From Gammaproteobacteria bacterium (lineage in GTDB: Bacteria > Pseudomonadota > Gammaproteobacteria > Xanthomonadales > Marinicellaceae): DNA of 13,565 bases. The position numbers were made by a program, and so were the translations under genes. The DNA lies in contig JAUHXW010000045.1 in assembly GCA_030426705.1 (NCBI GenBank), forward strand, positions 1 to 13,565, read 5' to 3'. This document shows positions 1 to 7,175 of the stretch, in pieces. Each line of letters opens with the position of its first letter. The stretch's first letter is position 1. A model generated the notes under the pieces. The model worked only from the letters and a program-made list of their open reading frames with translations, was not told the origin of the DNA and searched no databases.

Positions 1-111
1 AAAGATGTTTACAAAATGATGACTGCTTAAATGACTGAAAACATTGAAAAAAGAGTCGATAAATTCTTTTTGGTTGACATGCAAATTGATGTTTTAAGAA
101 CTATTTTAAGG

Positions 112-228
112 CTGTTCACAATGGATCCCCGAATCACCAAAAGTAGGCGCTCTTAGGCGAGTTCAAGGATGACGGTAAGGGAGATTTATTTTAACCGGAC
201 AGTAGTGAGCCTTCGCTGGAATGACGAA
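112..228. repeat. Degenerate dispersed intergenic repeat-like element
   Basis: Read on the minus strand, this stretch begins CGTCATTCCAGCGAAGGCT and ends GGGGATCCATTGTGAACAG. It has an internal CGTCATCC unit at about 167-175. The CGTCATTCC...GAAGGC...GGATCCA style is typical of short dispersed intergenic repeats in many gammaproteobacterial genomes. Here two related units seem to be nested or joined. The call rests on recognising this style; there is no second copy in the window to prove it. Confidence 0.4.
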
Positions 229-340
229 AAATTTAGCAAAAGTTTGATTAAGACAGCAATTAAAATTTAGAAGCGTTAGATCATTAGAAAAACCTACGAA
301 GAACTTCCTCAAGGAGATTATGAATTATTCATATTTCTCT

Positions 341-441
341 GCTTGTCTTTAAGTGCTCAGTTGCTAGGCTTGGTTTAGATTGAATAGTTATTCATATTCA
401 TATTAAACCGTAACGACGCAAATGTGTGCTTAAAGACAAGC
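341..441. repeat. 13-bp inverted repeat enclosing an AT-rich loop
   Basis: GCTTGTCTTTAAG at 341-353 is the exact reverse complement of CTTAAAGACAAGC at 429-441. The 75-nt interval contains a further short pairing (GGTTTA 372-377 with TAAACC 404-409). TTATTCATATT occurs at 388-398 and directly repeats 325-335 just outside the left arm. A GCCC-TGCG-GGGC hairpin at 440-451 abuts the right arm. This could be a structured RNA or the ends of a small non-autonomous element; the sequence does not decide. Confidence 0.5.
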
Positions 442-452
442 CCTGCGGGGCA

Positions 453-541
453 TTCATAGAACTTTAATCTCATCGTTTTACTTTTTCGTCGTGACTGGTC
501 ATGACTTTCAAAAGTATGCCTCAATCTTAAAGTTCTATGAA
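453..541. repeat. Perfect 15-bp inverted repeat, 59-nt loop
   Basis: TTCATAGAACTTTAA at 453-467 is exactly matched by its reverse complement TTAAAGTTCTATGAA at 527-541. The match does not extend in either direction. It lies about 100 nt upstream of the Spy-like gene, so it may fold in that gene's leader or mark the ends of a small element. Confidence 0.5.
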
Positions 542-643
542 AGCCAGAAAATCATAAATAGTTCAGAATCTCCTTATTTCTTACACATTTTTTGCAAACT
601 CAATTTGTATCATGAAGTTCCTTTTAAAAATTTAGGTATTGAA

Positions 644-973
644 ATGAAAAAAGTAATGGTATTGTTGATGATGTTTTCAGTGGCTGCAGTGGCAGGACCA
701 AACCATAAAGACCATAAGAAACGCGGTTGGGCAGAAGAGCTGGGTTTGACAGAAGCGCAAACTGAGCAAGTCAAAGCCATCAAAGAAGCAGGCTATGAAA
801 AAGTCAAAGCTTATAAAAAAGAAGTTGCTGCTGAAACCGACGAAAAACTGGCTGAAGTTTTGAGCGCCGACCAAATGGCTCAACTCAAAGAAATGCGCAA
901 GAAACATGATCGACACATGGTTGAGAGAAAGCATAAAAAGCACAAAAAATATAAGAAAGACAAAGCTGAATAA
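644..973 (+). CDS. Small periplasmic Spy/CpxP-like protein (LTxxQ motif)
   Basis: A secreted protein of 109 residues. Residues 1-17 are a clean Sec signal peptide (MKKVMVLLMMFSVAAVA, cleavage after Ala17). The mature part has two LTxxQ-type motifs, LTEAQ at 35-39 and LSADQ at 73-77, the hallmark of Spy/CpxP-family periplasmic chaperones and metal or envelope-stress sensors. It is much shorter than E. coli Spy (about 160 residues). The C-terminus (about 86-107) is dominated by Lys and His, and there is another H-x-x-H after the signal peptide (His21, His24), so metal binding is possible. I chose ATG 644 because the signal peptide starts there; a GTG at 491 would add 51 residues that look non-coding. 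AGG at 635-637 is a weak ribosome binding site. The gene stands alone and ends at a strong terminator. Confidence 0.8.
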   Translation: MKKVMVLLMMFSVAAVAGPNHKDHKKRGWAEELGLTEAQTEQVKAIKEAGYEKVKAYKKEVAAETDEKLAEVLSADQMAQLKEMRKKHDRHMVERKHKKHKKYKKDKAE

Positions 974-997
974 GCAAAGACTTTCATGATCCTCGGG

Positions 998-1023
998 ACG
1001 CCGCGTAATGCGGCGTTTTTTTT
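998..1023 (+). terminator. Intrinsic terminator after the Spy-like gene
   Basis: CGCCGC (999-1004), loop GTAAT, GCGGCG (1010-1015), followed by eight T residues (1016-1023). It lies 25 nt past the stop codon and separates the Spy-like gene from the downstream MATE operon. Confidence 0.9.
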
Positions 1024-1095
1024 GAGCCCGTTAAAAGGGCCCCTTGCATAAATAAAACAATGAAATCTAAAAGACTTTTGTAATAACATAGCCGA

Positions 1096-2421
1096 ATGTT
1101 AGACAAAAAACGCTCCAAAGCCATCTTGGCGATTGCCCTGCCTATTATCGGTGGTATGGTTTCACAAAATATTCTGAACCTGGTGGATACCGCCATGGTG
1201 GGTCGATTGGGCGCGCCGGCTCTGGCTGCGGTGGGTTTGGGTGGTTTTTTGAATTACATGTGTGTGGCATTCTTGTTGGGCTTATCGGCTGGTGTGCAAG
1301 CCATGGTTTCGAGGCGCATCGGCGAAAGTAAGGAGTCACAGGCTGCATATCCATTGAATGCAGCTTTGTTACTGATTTTGATTGCAGCTGTGCCCATGAC
1401 GGTATTGTTGTATTTGATTTCGCCACATTTGATTTCATGGTTTAACCCTGATCCGTTGGTGATGGAACAAGGTACCCCTTATTTACAAGCCCGATTTTTG
1501 GGTTTGATTTCTTTGGCGGTGCACTTCAGTTTTCGTGGTTACTGGAGCGCCATTAACATGACCAAGGTGTATCTCAAAGCCTTGCTGTTTGCCCATTCCA
1601 GTAACATCGCAATCAGTTATGTGTTGATATTTGGTAAATTAGGCATGCCAGCACTGGGTACTTTTGGTGCTGGATTAGGAACCAGTATTTCGATTACCCT
1701 GGCGGTGTTTTATTACTTTTATTGTGGTTTCAAACACACCCGAGGTTATGGTTTTATGGAAAACCTACCAACCAAAGCAACGGTCCGGCAAATGATCAAA
1801 ACCTCGGTACCCTCGTCGATACAGCAGTTTTTCTTTGCCGCCGGATTTGCGGCCTTGTATTGGATCATTGGCCAGGTCGGTACACAAGAATTAGCTGGTG
1901 CCAATGTGATCATTAATTTGATGCTGGTCGGCTTGTTACCCGCCATGGGTTTTGGCTTGGGCGGTGCCACCTTGGTGGGTCAGGCGCTGGGCCGCAAAGA
2001 AATAGATGCAGCCCACTTGTGGGGCTGGGACACCGTTAAACTGGCCTGTTTAACGGCGGCTGTGTTGATGATACCAGTGGTGTTGTTCCCGGATTTGATT
2101 TTATCGGTGTTTTTAACCGATCAAGCTGTGATTGAAATTACCCGTCTACCCTTGCAATTGGCCGGAATCACTTTAGGCGTTGAGTGTATTGGAATTGTGT
2201 TGTTCAACACCTTGAATGGTGCTGGTGATACCACGCGAACCATGAAAATTTCATTTGCCTTGCAATGGATCATGTTTCTGCCATTGGCCTGGTTATTGGG
2301 GCCTTATTGGGGCATGGGTTTGACCGCGATATGGATTGGACAGATTATTTATCGATTAATTTTCACCCTGGCGATGATTTATTTTTGGCAAGACCGTAAA
2401 TGGTCAACCATTGAGGTTTGA
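1096..2421 (+). CDS. MATE family multidrug/Na+ efflux transporter
   Basis: A 441-residue inner-membrane antiporter of the multidrug and toxic compound extrusion family, which exports cationic drugs or metabolites in exchange for Na+ or H+. The protein is hydrophobic throughout and consistent with 12 helices in two six-helix halves. The first half opens with the family signature VDTAMVGRLG (about 30-39), including the conserved Asp31 in helix 1. The second half repeats the pattern from about 230, with a GATLVGQALG segment near 291-300 matching the first-half AGVQAMVSRRIG. Length is normal for the family (about 440-470). ATG 1096 fits the usual N-terminus, but the ribosome binding site is poor. 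It is the first gene of a four-gene packed operon. Substrate cannot be assigned; NorM- and DinF-type relatives are both possible. Confidence 0.9.
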   Translation: MLDKKRSKAILAIALPIIGGMVSQNILNLVDTAMVGRLGAPALAAVGLGGFLNYMCVAFLLGLSAGVQAMVSRRIGESKESQAAYPLNAALLLILIAAVPMTVLLYLISPHLISWFNPDPLVMEQGTPYLQARFLGLISLAVHFSFRGYWSAINMTKVYLKALLFAHSSNIAISYVLIFGKLGMPALGTFGAGLGTSISITLAVFYYFYCGFKHTRGYGFMENLPTKATVRQMIKTSVPSSIQQFFFAAGFAALYWIIGQVGTQELAGANVIINLMLVGLLPAMGFGLGGATLVGQALGRKEIDAAHLWGWDTVKLACLTAAVLMIPVVLFPDLILSVFLTDQAVIEITRLPLQLAGITLGVECIGIVLFNTLNGAGDTTRTMKISFALQWIMFLPLAWLLGPYWGMGLTAIWIGQIIYRLIFTLAMIYFWQDRKWSTIEV

Positions 2422-2422
2422 T

Positions 2423-3007
2423 ATGACAAGCGCTCAATTGAAACGTTGTGGCTGGGCAGAAAACACCACGGAACTTGATCAAAAATACCACGATGAAGAA
2501 TGGGGCGTTCCGGTTTATGATGATCGTGTTTGGTTTGAGTTCCTGACTTTGGAGGGTGCTCAAGCGGGGTTAAGTTGGACCACCATTTTGCACAAGCGTG
2601 AAGGTTATCGAAAAGCGTTTGCCGGTTTTGATTTTGAAAAAGTAGCCCAATTCAGTGAAGCCAAACAAGCACAATTGCGAGAAAACCCGGAAATTGTACG
2701 CAATAAATTAAAAATCAAATCAACGGTAAGCAATGCCCAATCATTTATAAAGGTGCGTGAAGAATTTGGCAGCTTCAATGACTACATCTGGCGTTTTGTC
2801 GGTGGTCAACCCATCATCAATCATTGGAAAAACATGTCTGAAGTTCCGGTCAGTACGCCCGAGTCAGATGCCATGAGTAAGGACTTAAAAAAGCGTGGTT
2901 TTAAATTTGTCGGTACCACCATTTGTTATGCTTTGATGCAAGCCACCGGTTTGGTCAATGACCACACAGTTGATTGTTTTCGTTATCGAGGAGAAAAAAA
3001 TGAATAA
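2423..3007 (+). CDS. tag: DNA-3-methyladenine glycosylase I
   Basis: Base-excision repair enzyme that removes 3-methyladenine from alkylated DNA in the cytoplasm. The 194-residue protein aligns by eye with E. coli Tag over its length. Visible are the N-terminal RCGWA with zinc ligand Cys9, YHDEEWGVP with His23, the LEGAQAGLSW segment carrying the conserved Glu44, the KRGFKFVGTTICYALMQATG block, and NDHTVDC with zinc ligands His181 and Cys185. ATG 2423 is preferred over an in-frame TTG at 2411 because GAGG at 2413-2416 sits 6 nt upstream and homologues start close to the RCGW motif. The MATE stop is only 1 nt upstream, so translation is probably coupled. A repair gene co-transcribed with an efflux pump is plausible as a toxicant response, but that is inference. 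Confidence 0.95.
   Translation: MTSAQLKRCGWAENTTELDQKYHDEEWGVPVYDDRVWFEFLTLEGAQAGLSWTTILHKREGYRKAFAGFDFEKVAQFSEAKQAQLRENPEIVRNKLKIKSTVSNAQSFIKVREEFGSFNDYIWRFVGGQPIINHWKNMSEVPVSTPESDAMSKDLKKRGFKFVGTTICYALMQATGLVNDHTVDCFRYRGEKNE
2988..2993 (+). promoter_or_regulatory. Strong Shine-Dalgarno for the lipoprotein gene
   Basis: GAGGAG inside the 3' end of tag, 6 nt before ATG 3000. It fixes the lipoprotein start at 3000, where a signal peptide begins, rather than at an ATG 42 nt upstream. Confidence 0.8.
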
Positions 3008-3536
3008 AACTGTTTTGTTGTTATTAGGGTTTATGGTGACTTCGTCTTGTCACAAGAAGCCAACAGCGACCACTCAAGAAATGTTCTTTGAAAATTTAAG
3101 CAGTTTGTGCGGCCAGGTTTTTACCGGAGCCAGTACTTATCCTGATGATCCAGATCATGATTTTGCTGGAAAAATTTTGGTGGCGAGCTTCAGCGAATGC
3201 TCGGCAGATGAAATCCGGGTTAAGTTTGAGGTCGGTGAAGACCGCTCCAGAACCTGGATAGTCAGTAAAAGCCAGCAAGGTTTGTTGCTCAAACATGATC
3301 ATCGCCACGCTGATGGCACACCCGATGAAATCACCAACTACGGTGGCTGGGCCAATGATGCAGGCACGCCCTGGCAACAATATTTTGCTGCGGATCAGGA
3401 AACGGCTGCGTTGATTCCAGCAGCCAGCACCAATGTCTGGATGTTACAGTACGAACCGCAAAGCCAAACTCTGACCTATGATCTTAAGCGCCATGATAAA
3501 CCCAGATACCAGGCGCAACTACATCCGAAAAAATGA
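3000..3536 (+). CDS. Predicted lipoprotein of unknown function
   Basis: A 178-residue protein with a lipoprotein-type signal peptide: a hydrophobic run at 4-13, then TSSC with the candidate lipidated Cys17. The -3 residue is Thr rather than the preferred Leu, so lipidation is likely but not certain. The mature part has Cys37 and Cys67, which could pair, a GEDRSRTW block (79-86) and a KHDHRHADG block (98-106). I associate this combination with uncharacterised secreted proteins of gammaproteobacteria, from memory and without a named family. No catalytic motif is recognisable; the His/Asp cluster could bind metal. It overlaps the end of tag by 8 nt and the start of the GNAT gene by 4 nt, so it is fully embedded in the operon. 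Confidence 0.75.
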   Translation: MNKTVLLLLGFMVTSSCHKKPTATTQEMFFENLSSLCGQVFTGASTYPDDPDHDFAGKILVASFSECSADEIRVKFEVGEDRSRTWIVSKSQQGLLLKHDHRHADGTPDEITNYGGWANDAGTPWQQYFAADQETAALIPAASTNVWMLQYEPQSQTLTYDLKRHDKPRYQAQLHPKK

Positions 3537-4048
3537 CCTTTTTGTTACAGACAATCAGGCTGAAATTAACCGAACTTGATGACGGTGATGTTCAGTTTGT
3601 TTTTGACTTGTTCAACGACCCGGATTGTTTACGCTTTATTGGCGATCGGGGTATCAAAACCCCGATTGATGCAGAAAACTATTTGCAGGACAGGCTGATT
3701 GATTCTTATATAAAGCATGGTTTTGGTTTGTACAAAGTGACTTTGAAAGGTGATGAGACACCGCTGGGTATTTGTGGCCTGGTCAAACGCGATGAAATCA
3801 ACCCGCCAGACATCGGCTTTGCCTTTTTACCCGACTACCGAAGTCAAGGCTATTGCACCGAAGCTTGTCAGGCTGTACTGCAATGGACCCAGGAAAACAA
3901 CATCAGCAAAACCCTATTGGCCTATACCAACCCGGATAATTTTGCATCAATAAAAGTGCTGGAAAAAATAGGTTTGCATAAACAACAGATCACCTCCCTG
4001 CCTGGCCAGGACTTTGAAAGTCTGGTGATGTTGATTGACTTTAATTAA
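3533..4048 (+). CDS. GNAT family N-acetyltransferase (RimJ/RimL-like)
   Basis: A 171-residue cytoplasmic acetyltransferase predicted to move an acetyl group from acetyl-CoA to an amine, either a protein N-terminus or a small molecule. It opens with the RimJ/RimL-type TIRLKLTELDDGD segment. It shows PLGICGLVKR in the central strand region (about 77-86), the IGFAFLPDYRSQGYCTEA block with the acetyl-CoA pyrophosphate loop R-x-x-G-x-x-T-E (103-110), and a C-terminal N-x-x-S-x-x-V-L-E-K-I-G-L motif. Length is typical. The start overlaps the lipoprotein stop as ATGA, indicating coupling. It is the last gene of the operon, and no clear terminator follows before the FG-GAP gene. Substrate unknown. 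Confidence 0.88.
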   Translation: MTFLLQTIRLKLTELDDGDVQFVFDLFNDPDCLRFIGDRGIKTPIDAENYLQDRLIDSYIKHGFGLYKVTLKGDETPLGICGLVKRDEINPPDIGFAFLPDYRSQGYCTEACQAVLQWTQENNISKTLLAYTNPDNFASIKVLEKIGLHKQQITSLPGQDFESLVMLIDFN

Positions 4049-4083
4049 ATTCGAAATTCATTTAAGATGTGCTTTTTTGATAC

Positions 4084-4090
4084 AGAAGGA
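4084..4090 (+). promoter_or_regulatory. Shine-Dalgarno selecting a GTG start
   Basis: AGAAGGA, 6 nt upstream of GTG 4097. It argues against the in-frame ATG at 4067, whose first ten residues (MCFFDTEGST) would sit awkwardly in front of the signal peptide and which has no ribosome binding site. Confidence 0.7.
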
Positions 4091-4096
4091 TCTACT

Positions 4097-7060
4097 GTGA
4101 AAAACACCACACTGTTTTTGTTGTTGTCTCTGCTACAACCAATAAGCCAAGCAAATATATTCAAAGCCAACAATCACTTCAATCAAAAGCATGTTTCTGG
4201 TTTTCTAAACCACTTTCTGTCGGTGGCGAACATAAACAACGACGGTATTGATGATTTGATTATTTCTACCTCTAGTGATCAAGGCTTGGTGATATATCTT
4301 GGCCAAGCAAATGGCGAATTTGAGCAACTATTTACCACCCCAATTATCGGCCCAATAGAAGGCTCGGTTGTGTTTGATTTTGATTCAGATGGGGATGATG
4401 ACATTTGGATATCACCATTGAATTATGAGGATGAAAGAAATGTTGTATTGGTCAATAATGGCGCGGGACTGTTTTCCAAAGTAGTGATATCAACCGATGA
4501 CAATTATGAGTTCAGGTATATAAAGGATATTTTGTTTGGTGATATTGATAGTGATGGCGATGTGGATTTAATAAAAATCGTCCAGGACTCCAGCGGTTTT
4601 AACAGTGAAAATGTGGCGGAGTTTTTCATCAATGATGGTACAGGTGATTTTCAATTGCGGGATAACGAAACAAGTCTGCTGCAATTCAGTGAATTGGTTG
4701 ATTTTAATGGTGATGGCTATTTAGACTTGGTTACTGCTGATAATAACCTCAAGGTTTTTATTAATAACCAGTCAGGTTTGTTTCCGGATATTCCTGAAAG
4801 TTATGAGCTTGGTTTTCCGCTTTTCAACTGTGATGGAATACCAGAACAAGATTCCATGTTGTTTGAAGACATAGATAATGATGGTGATATGGATATACAG
4901 CTACTGTCAAAATCAACGGGCTTAAGAAGGGTAATCAATAATGGCGATGGATCATTTACATCCTCTGGGGATTCAAGTTGTATTCCAACAGATGTATCAG
5001 GATTTATTACCATAGACAATCGGCCCGTTCCACAAGGTCTTTTTGTTGATGTAAATCAGGATGGGGTGAAAGATTTGTGGCTGGGCTATGACTCTAACAA
5101 AAACAGTACAGTTAACCTGTCAATGGCCAACGGCAATATGTCAAACGAATACCTTGAGTTGAATAATGCAAGCGTATTAAGTCTGGTAAAAGGAAACTTT
5201 AACCAAGACAACAAAGAAGAAGTGGTTGCCTTGGGATCAAATGGTCTTGTTGCCTGGGTCATGAATAACCAAGATACTTTTACTCAAGTAAATTTGGAAA
5301 AAATTAACCAAAGCTGGGGCGGTATTGTTTCTGCTCTTGCAGATGATATTAATCATGACAACATTGTTGATCTGATTTATGTACAAAACAACCACATTTA
5401 CTCCCGAGCTGGAAACGGAGCTGGCGCATTCGCACAACCTGTCAAGCTGGTTGAGTCAAATATGGGTAAATTACTTACCATAGACCTGGATGGCAATGAC
5501 CTAAAGGACTTTATAGGTCTGGGTAACACCGGCAACGGAACATCATTGTTTATGCACTTGCAAAATGAACCTGGTTTGTTTTCTACTCAGGAAATGTTTC
5601 TTTCAGAAAGTTCAAGTTATCCGTTATCCTCGGTTCACAGCAGTGACTTTGATGGTGATGGCGATAAGGATTTGATGGCAATCGTAGATTCTGCTATCTT
5701 TATCTATGAAAATCGTGGTGAGTCAAATTTTGAGCAGATTCAATTAATCGGAGACATTTGGTACAGTGCCGCGGATTTTATTGACTTAAATAACCAAGAG
5801 CGTTCGGCTTTTCTGTCTTATGGTGTGGGAAACTTTTCAAATGGAACACAGGAGGTTTATCAAGAGTGGTTGTGGAATGGCAGCCAGTTCGAATTAACAC
5901 GAAGCACATCAGCCAATCGTCAAGAAACCGCTATTGTCACATTTGATTATGATGCTGATGGTGATTTAGATATTCTATCAACAACAAGAATTGATAATGA
6001 CCATTATTTATTGGTCATTAATGAAACAGATCACTTTGTTCATGATAAATATGCCTACGCCGGAGATGCTCTGGCGTTTGCTGAAGATATAAATAACGAT
6101 GACTTGGTAGACTATATTGATAGAAATGGTTCGATTTATCTAAACAATGGAGCAGGTGAACACATACTTGTACAGGATTCGGATGAAATCTCTGGCATCA
6201 TAGATTTGGTAGATTTCGATGGAGATGGAGATTTAGATATTTTGGCCAGAGATTGGGGGTTGGTGACTTATTTAAATCAAACCAATAACTTTGAAATGAG
6301 CGGACTGTGGTTTAATCCTGAACAGTCGGGTCATGGTTTAAGTTTAGAACAAATTCAGGTAAATGAGACTCCCAATGTTTTGTTTTCTTGGTTTGCTGTA
6401 CATGAAAACGAACCATTGTGGCTGATAGGTTTGGCTCCAATTGAAGCAGGAAGAGCAGAAATATCGGTTGAGTTTACATCAGGCACGGGTTTTGGCTCAG
6501 GTTTTAATGGTGGTGAAGTTGAACATCATGTTTGGGGGTCTGTGGTTTTAGAGCAGCAGGACATGAACAACCTTAGCGTTGAGTGGCACCCTGAAAGCGA
6601 AGGCTTTGAGTCAGGTCAAATGAGTATGCAAAGATTGACAGCAATTAAAGCAGCAGCAGCCCAACCTTATATGCTCAACAGTTGCCATTCAGGCTCTTGG
6701 TTTAATTCAACCCAGAGTGGTCATGGACTTTTCATTCAAGTGGTTCAGGTAGAGCAGCAAGATACTTTGGTGGTTTCCTGGTACCATTATTTTAATAACA
6801 AGCAGTTTTGGATGGTAGGACAAGGACCGATTGAGGGCAGGTTTGCAACAGTTTCGTTGTATAGTGGCAGCAAGGGCTTATTTCCTCCGCATTACAATCA
6901 GGCAGATGCCAATATTCAGTTTTGGGGAGACTTGTCTTTTGAGCTGTTATCAGATGCAACCGCAAGAATCAGCTGGCAAACTGAGGCCCCAGGTTTTGAA
7001 AATGGTGAGCTGATGTTGGAAAAATTGACAGCTTTAGATCGTTACCAATGTCAACAGTGA
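4097..7060 (+). CDS. Secreted FG-GAP/VCBS repeat protein with tandem C-terminal modules
   Basis: A large extracytoplasmic protein of 987 residues starting at GTG. Residues 1-19 form a signal peptide (KNTTLFLLLSLLQPISQA, cleavage before Asn20). Residues about 40-730 are FG-GAP/VCBS beta-propeller repeats carrying at least ten Asp-rich calcium-binding-type loops, such as NINNDGIDD (45-53), DFDSDGDDD, DIDSDGDVD, DFNGDGYLD, DIDNDGDMD, DVNQDGVKD, DFDGDGDKD, DYDADGDLD and DFDGDGDLD. The C-terminal 250 residues are two copies of a different module starting at about 735 and 865. Both share G-x-W-F-N-x-x-x-Q/S-SGHGL, then a SWF/SWY strand, W-L/M-I/V-G, PIE and E-G-F-E-S/N-G near the end. Cys863 and Cys985 bracket the second copy and could form a disulfide. 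Homologous repeats commonly mediate adhesion or ligand binding, but the ligand is unknown. There is no membrane anchor or sorting tail. It is probably monocistronic; no good terminator is seen after 7060. Confidence 0.88.
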   Translation: MKNTTLFLLLSLLQPISQANIFKANNHFNQKHVSGFLNHFLSVANINNDGIDDLIISTSSDQGLVIYLGQANGEFEQLFTTPIIGPIEGSVVFDFDSDGDDDIWISPLNYEDERNVVLVNNGAGLFSKVVISTDDNYEFRYIKDILFGDIDSDGDVDLIKIVQDSSGFNSENVAEFFINDGTGDFQLRDNETSLLQFSELVDFNGDGYLDLVTADNNLKVFINNQSGLFPDIPESYELGFPLFNCDGIPEQDSMLFEDIDNDGDMDIQLLSKSTGLRRVINNGDGSFTSSGDSSCIPTDVSGFITIDNRPVPQGLFVDVNQDGVKDLWLGYDSNKNSTVNLSMANGNMSNEYLELNNASVLSLVKGNFNQDNKEEVVALGSNGLVAWVMNNQDTFTQVNLEKINQSWGGIVSALADDINHDNIVDLIYVQNNHIYSRAGNGAGAFAQPVKLVESNMGKLLTIDLDGNDLKDFIGLGNTGNGTSLFMHLQNEPGLFSTQEMFLSESSSYPLSSVHSSDFDGDGDKDLMAIVDSAIFIYENRGESNFEQIQLIGDIWYSAADFIDLNNQERSAFLSYGVGNFSNGTQEVYQEWLWNGSQFELTRSTSANRQETAIVTFDYDADGDLDILSTTRIDNDHYLLVINETDHFVHDKYAYAGDALAFAEDINNDDLVDYIDRNGSIYLNNGAGEHILVQDSDEISGIIDLVDFDGDGDLDILARDWGLVTYLNQTNNFEMSGLWFNPEQSGHGLSLEQIQVNETPNVLFSWFAVHENEPLWLIGLAPIEAGRAEISVEFTSGTGFGSGFNGGEVEHHVWGSVVLEQQDMNNLSVEWHPESEGFESGQMSMQRLTAIKAAAAQPYMLNSCHSGSWFNSTQSGHGLFIQVVQVEQQDTLVVSWYHYFNNKQFWMVGQGPIEGRFATVSLYSGSKGLFPPHYNQADANIQFWGDLSFELLSDATARISWQTEAPGFENGELMLEKLTALDRYQCQQ

Positions 7061-7149
7061 AAAATTTTTTGTGCATACTTTATGCTCGGAGCATCTGGCA
7101 TAATTTGTCAGAAGTTTGACTCCTGAAAGCCATAAACAATGAGTATTCT

Positions 7150-7175
7150 GGGTTTTTTACAGTGGAAAAACCCAT
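7150..7175. repeat. 9-bp inverted repeat (hairpin) without a U-tract
   Basis: TGGGTTTTT followed, after a short loop around ACAGTGG, by AAAAACCCA. It lies in the 210-nt gap between the convergent FG-GAP and GtrA-like genes. The T-run is in the 5' arm and no T-run follows on either strand, so it is not a standard intrinsic terminator. It overlaps the possible GTG start of the small open frame at 7162. Confidence 0.5.

Larger units (their letters stand above)
1..643. other. Gene-poor intergenic region with structured repeats
   Basis: No convincing protein gene lies here. The first 30 bases could be the last nine codons of a gene entering from the left (ending MMTA then TAA at 28-30), but that is too short to judge. 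A 41-codon frame at 31-156 runs into a repeat-like stretch and has no ribosome binding site. The region holds a degenerate repeat element (about 112-228), a 13-bp inverted repeat (341-353 with 429-441), a small GC-rich hairpin (440-451) and a perfect 15-bp inverted repeat (453-467 with 527-541). An open frame starting with GTG at 491 runs into the Spy-like gene, but its first 51 codons look non-coding. Confidence 0.6.

Noticed and set aside
1..30. Possible last nine codons of a gene entering from the left
   Set aside because: Too short to test for coding character; mentioned only in the description of the intergenic region.
74..102. TTGACA at 74-79 as a sigma-70 promoter
   Set aside because: The -35 is perfect, but no acceptable -10 lies 16-18 nt downstream (AGAACT at 97-102), and no gene follows closely.
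31..156. 41-codon frame starting right after a TAA stop at 28-30
   Set aside because: No ribosome binding site, and its 3' third lies inside the repeat-like element. It is treated as chance.
491..643. N-terminal extension of the Spy-like gene from a GTG at 491
   Set aside because: The 51 extra residues have no family resemblance, would bury the signal peptide, and cross one arm of an inverted repeat (527-541). ATG 644 begins a proper signal peptide.
1026..1040. GCCC-GTTAAAA-GGGC hairpin after the Spy-like terminator
   Set aside because: Only 4 bp of stem with no T-run; too weak to call.
7082..7094. ATGCTCGGAGCAT palindrome after the FG-GAP gene as a terminator
   Set aside because: No T-run follows on either strand, and the loop would be too small for the full stem.
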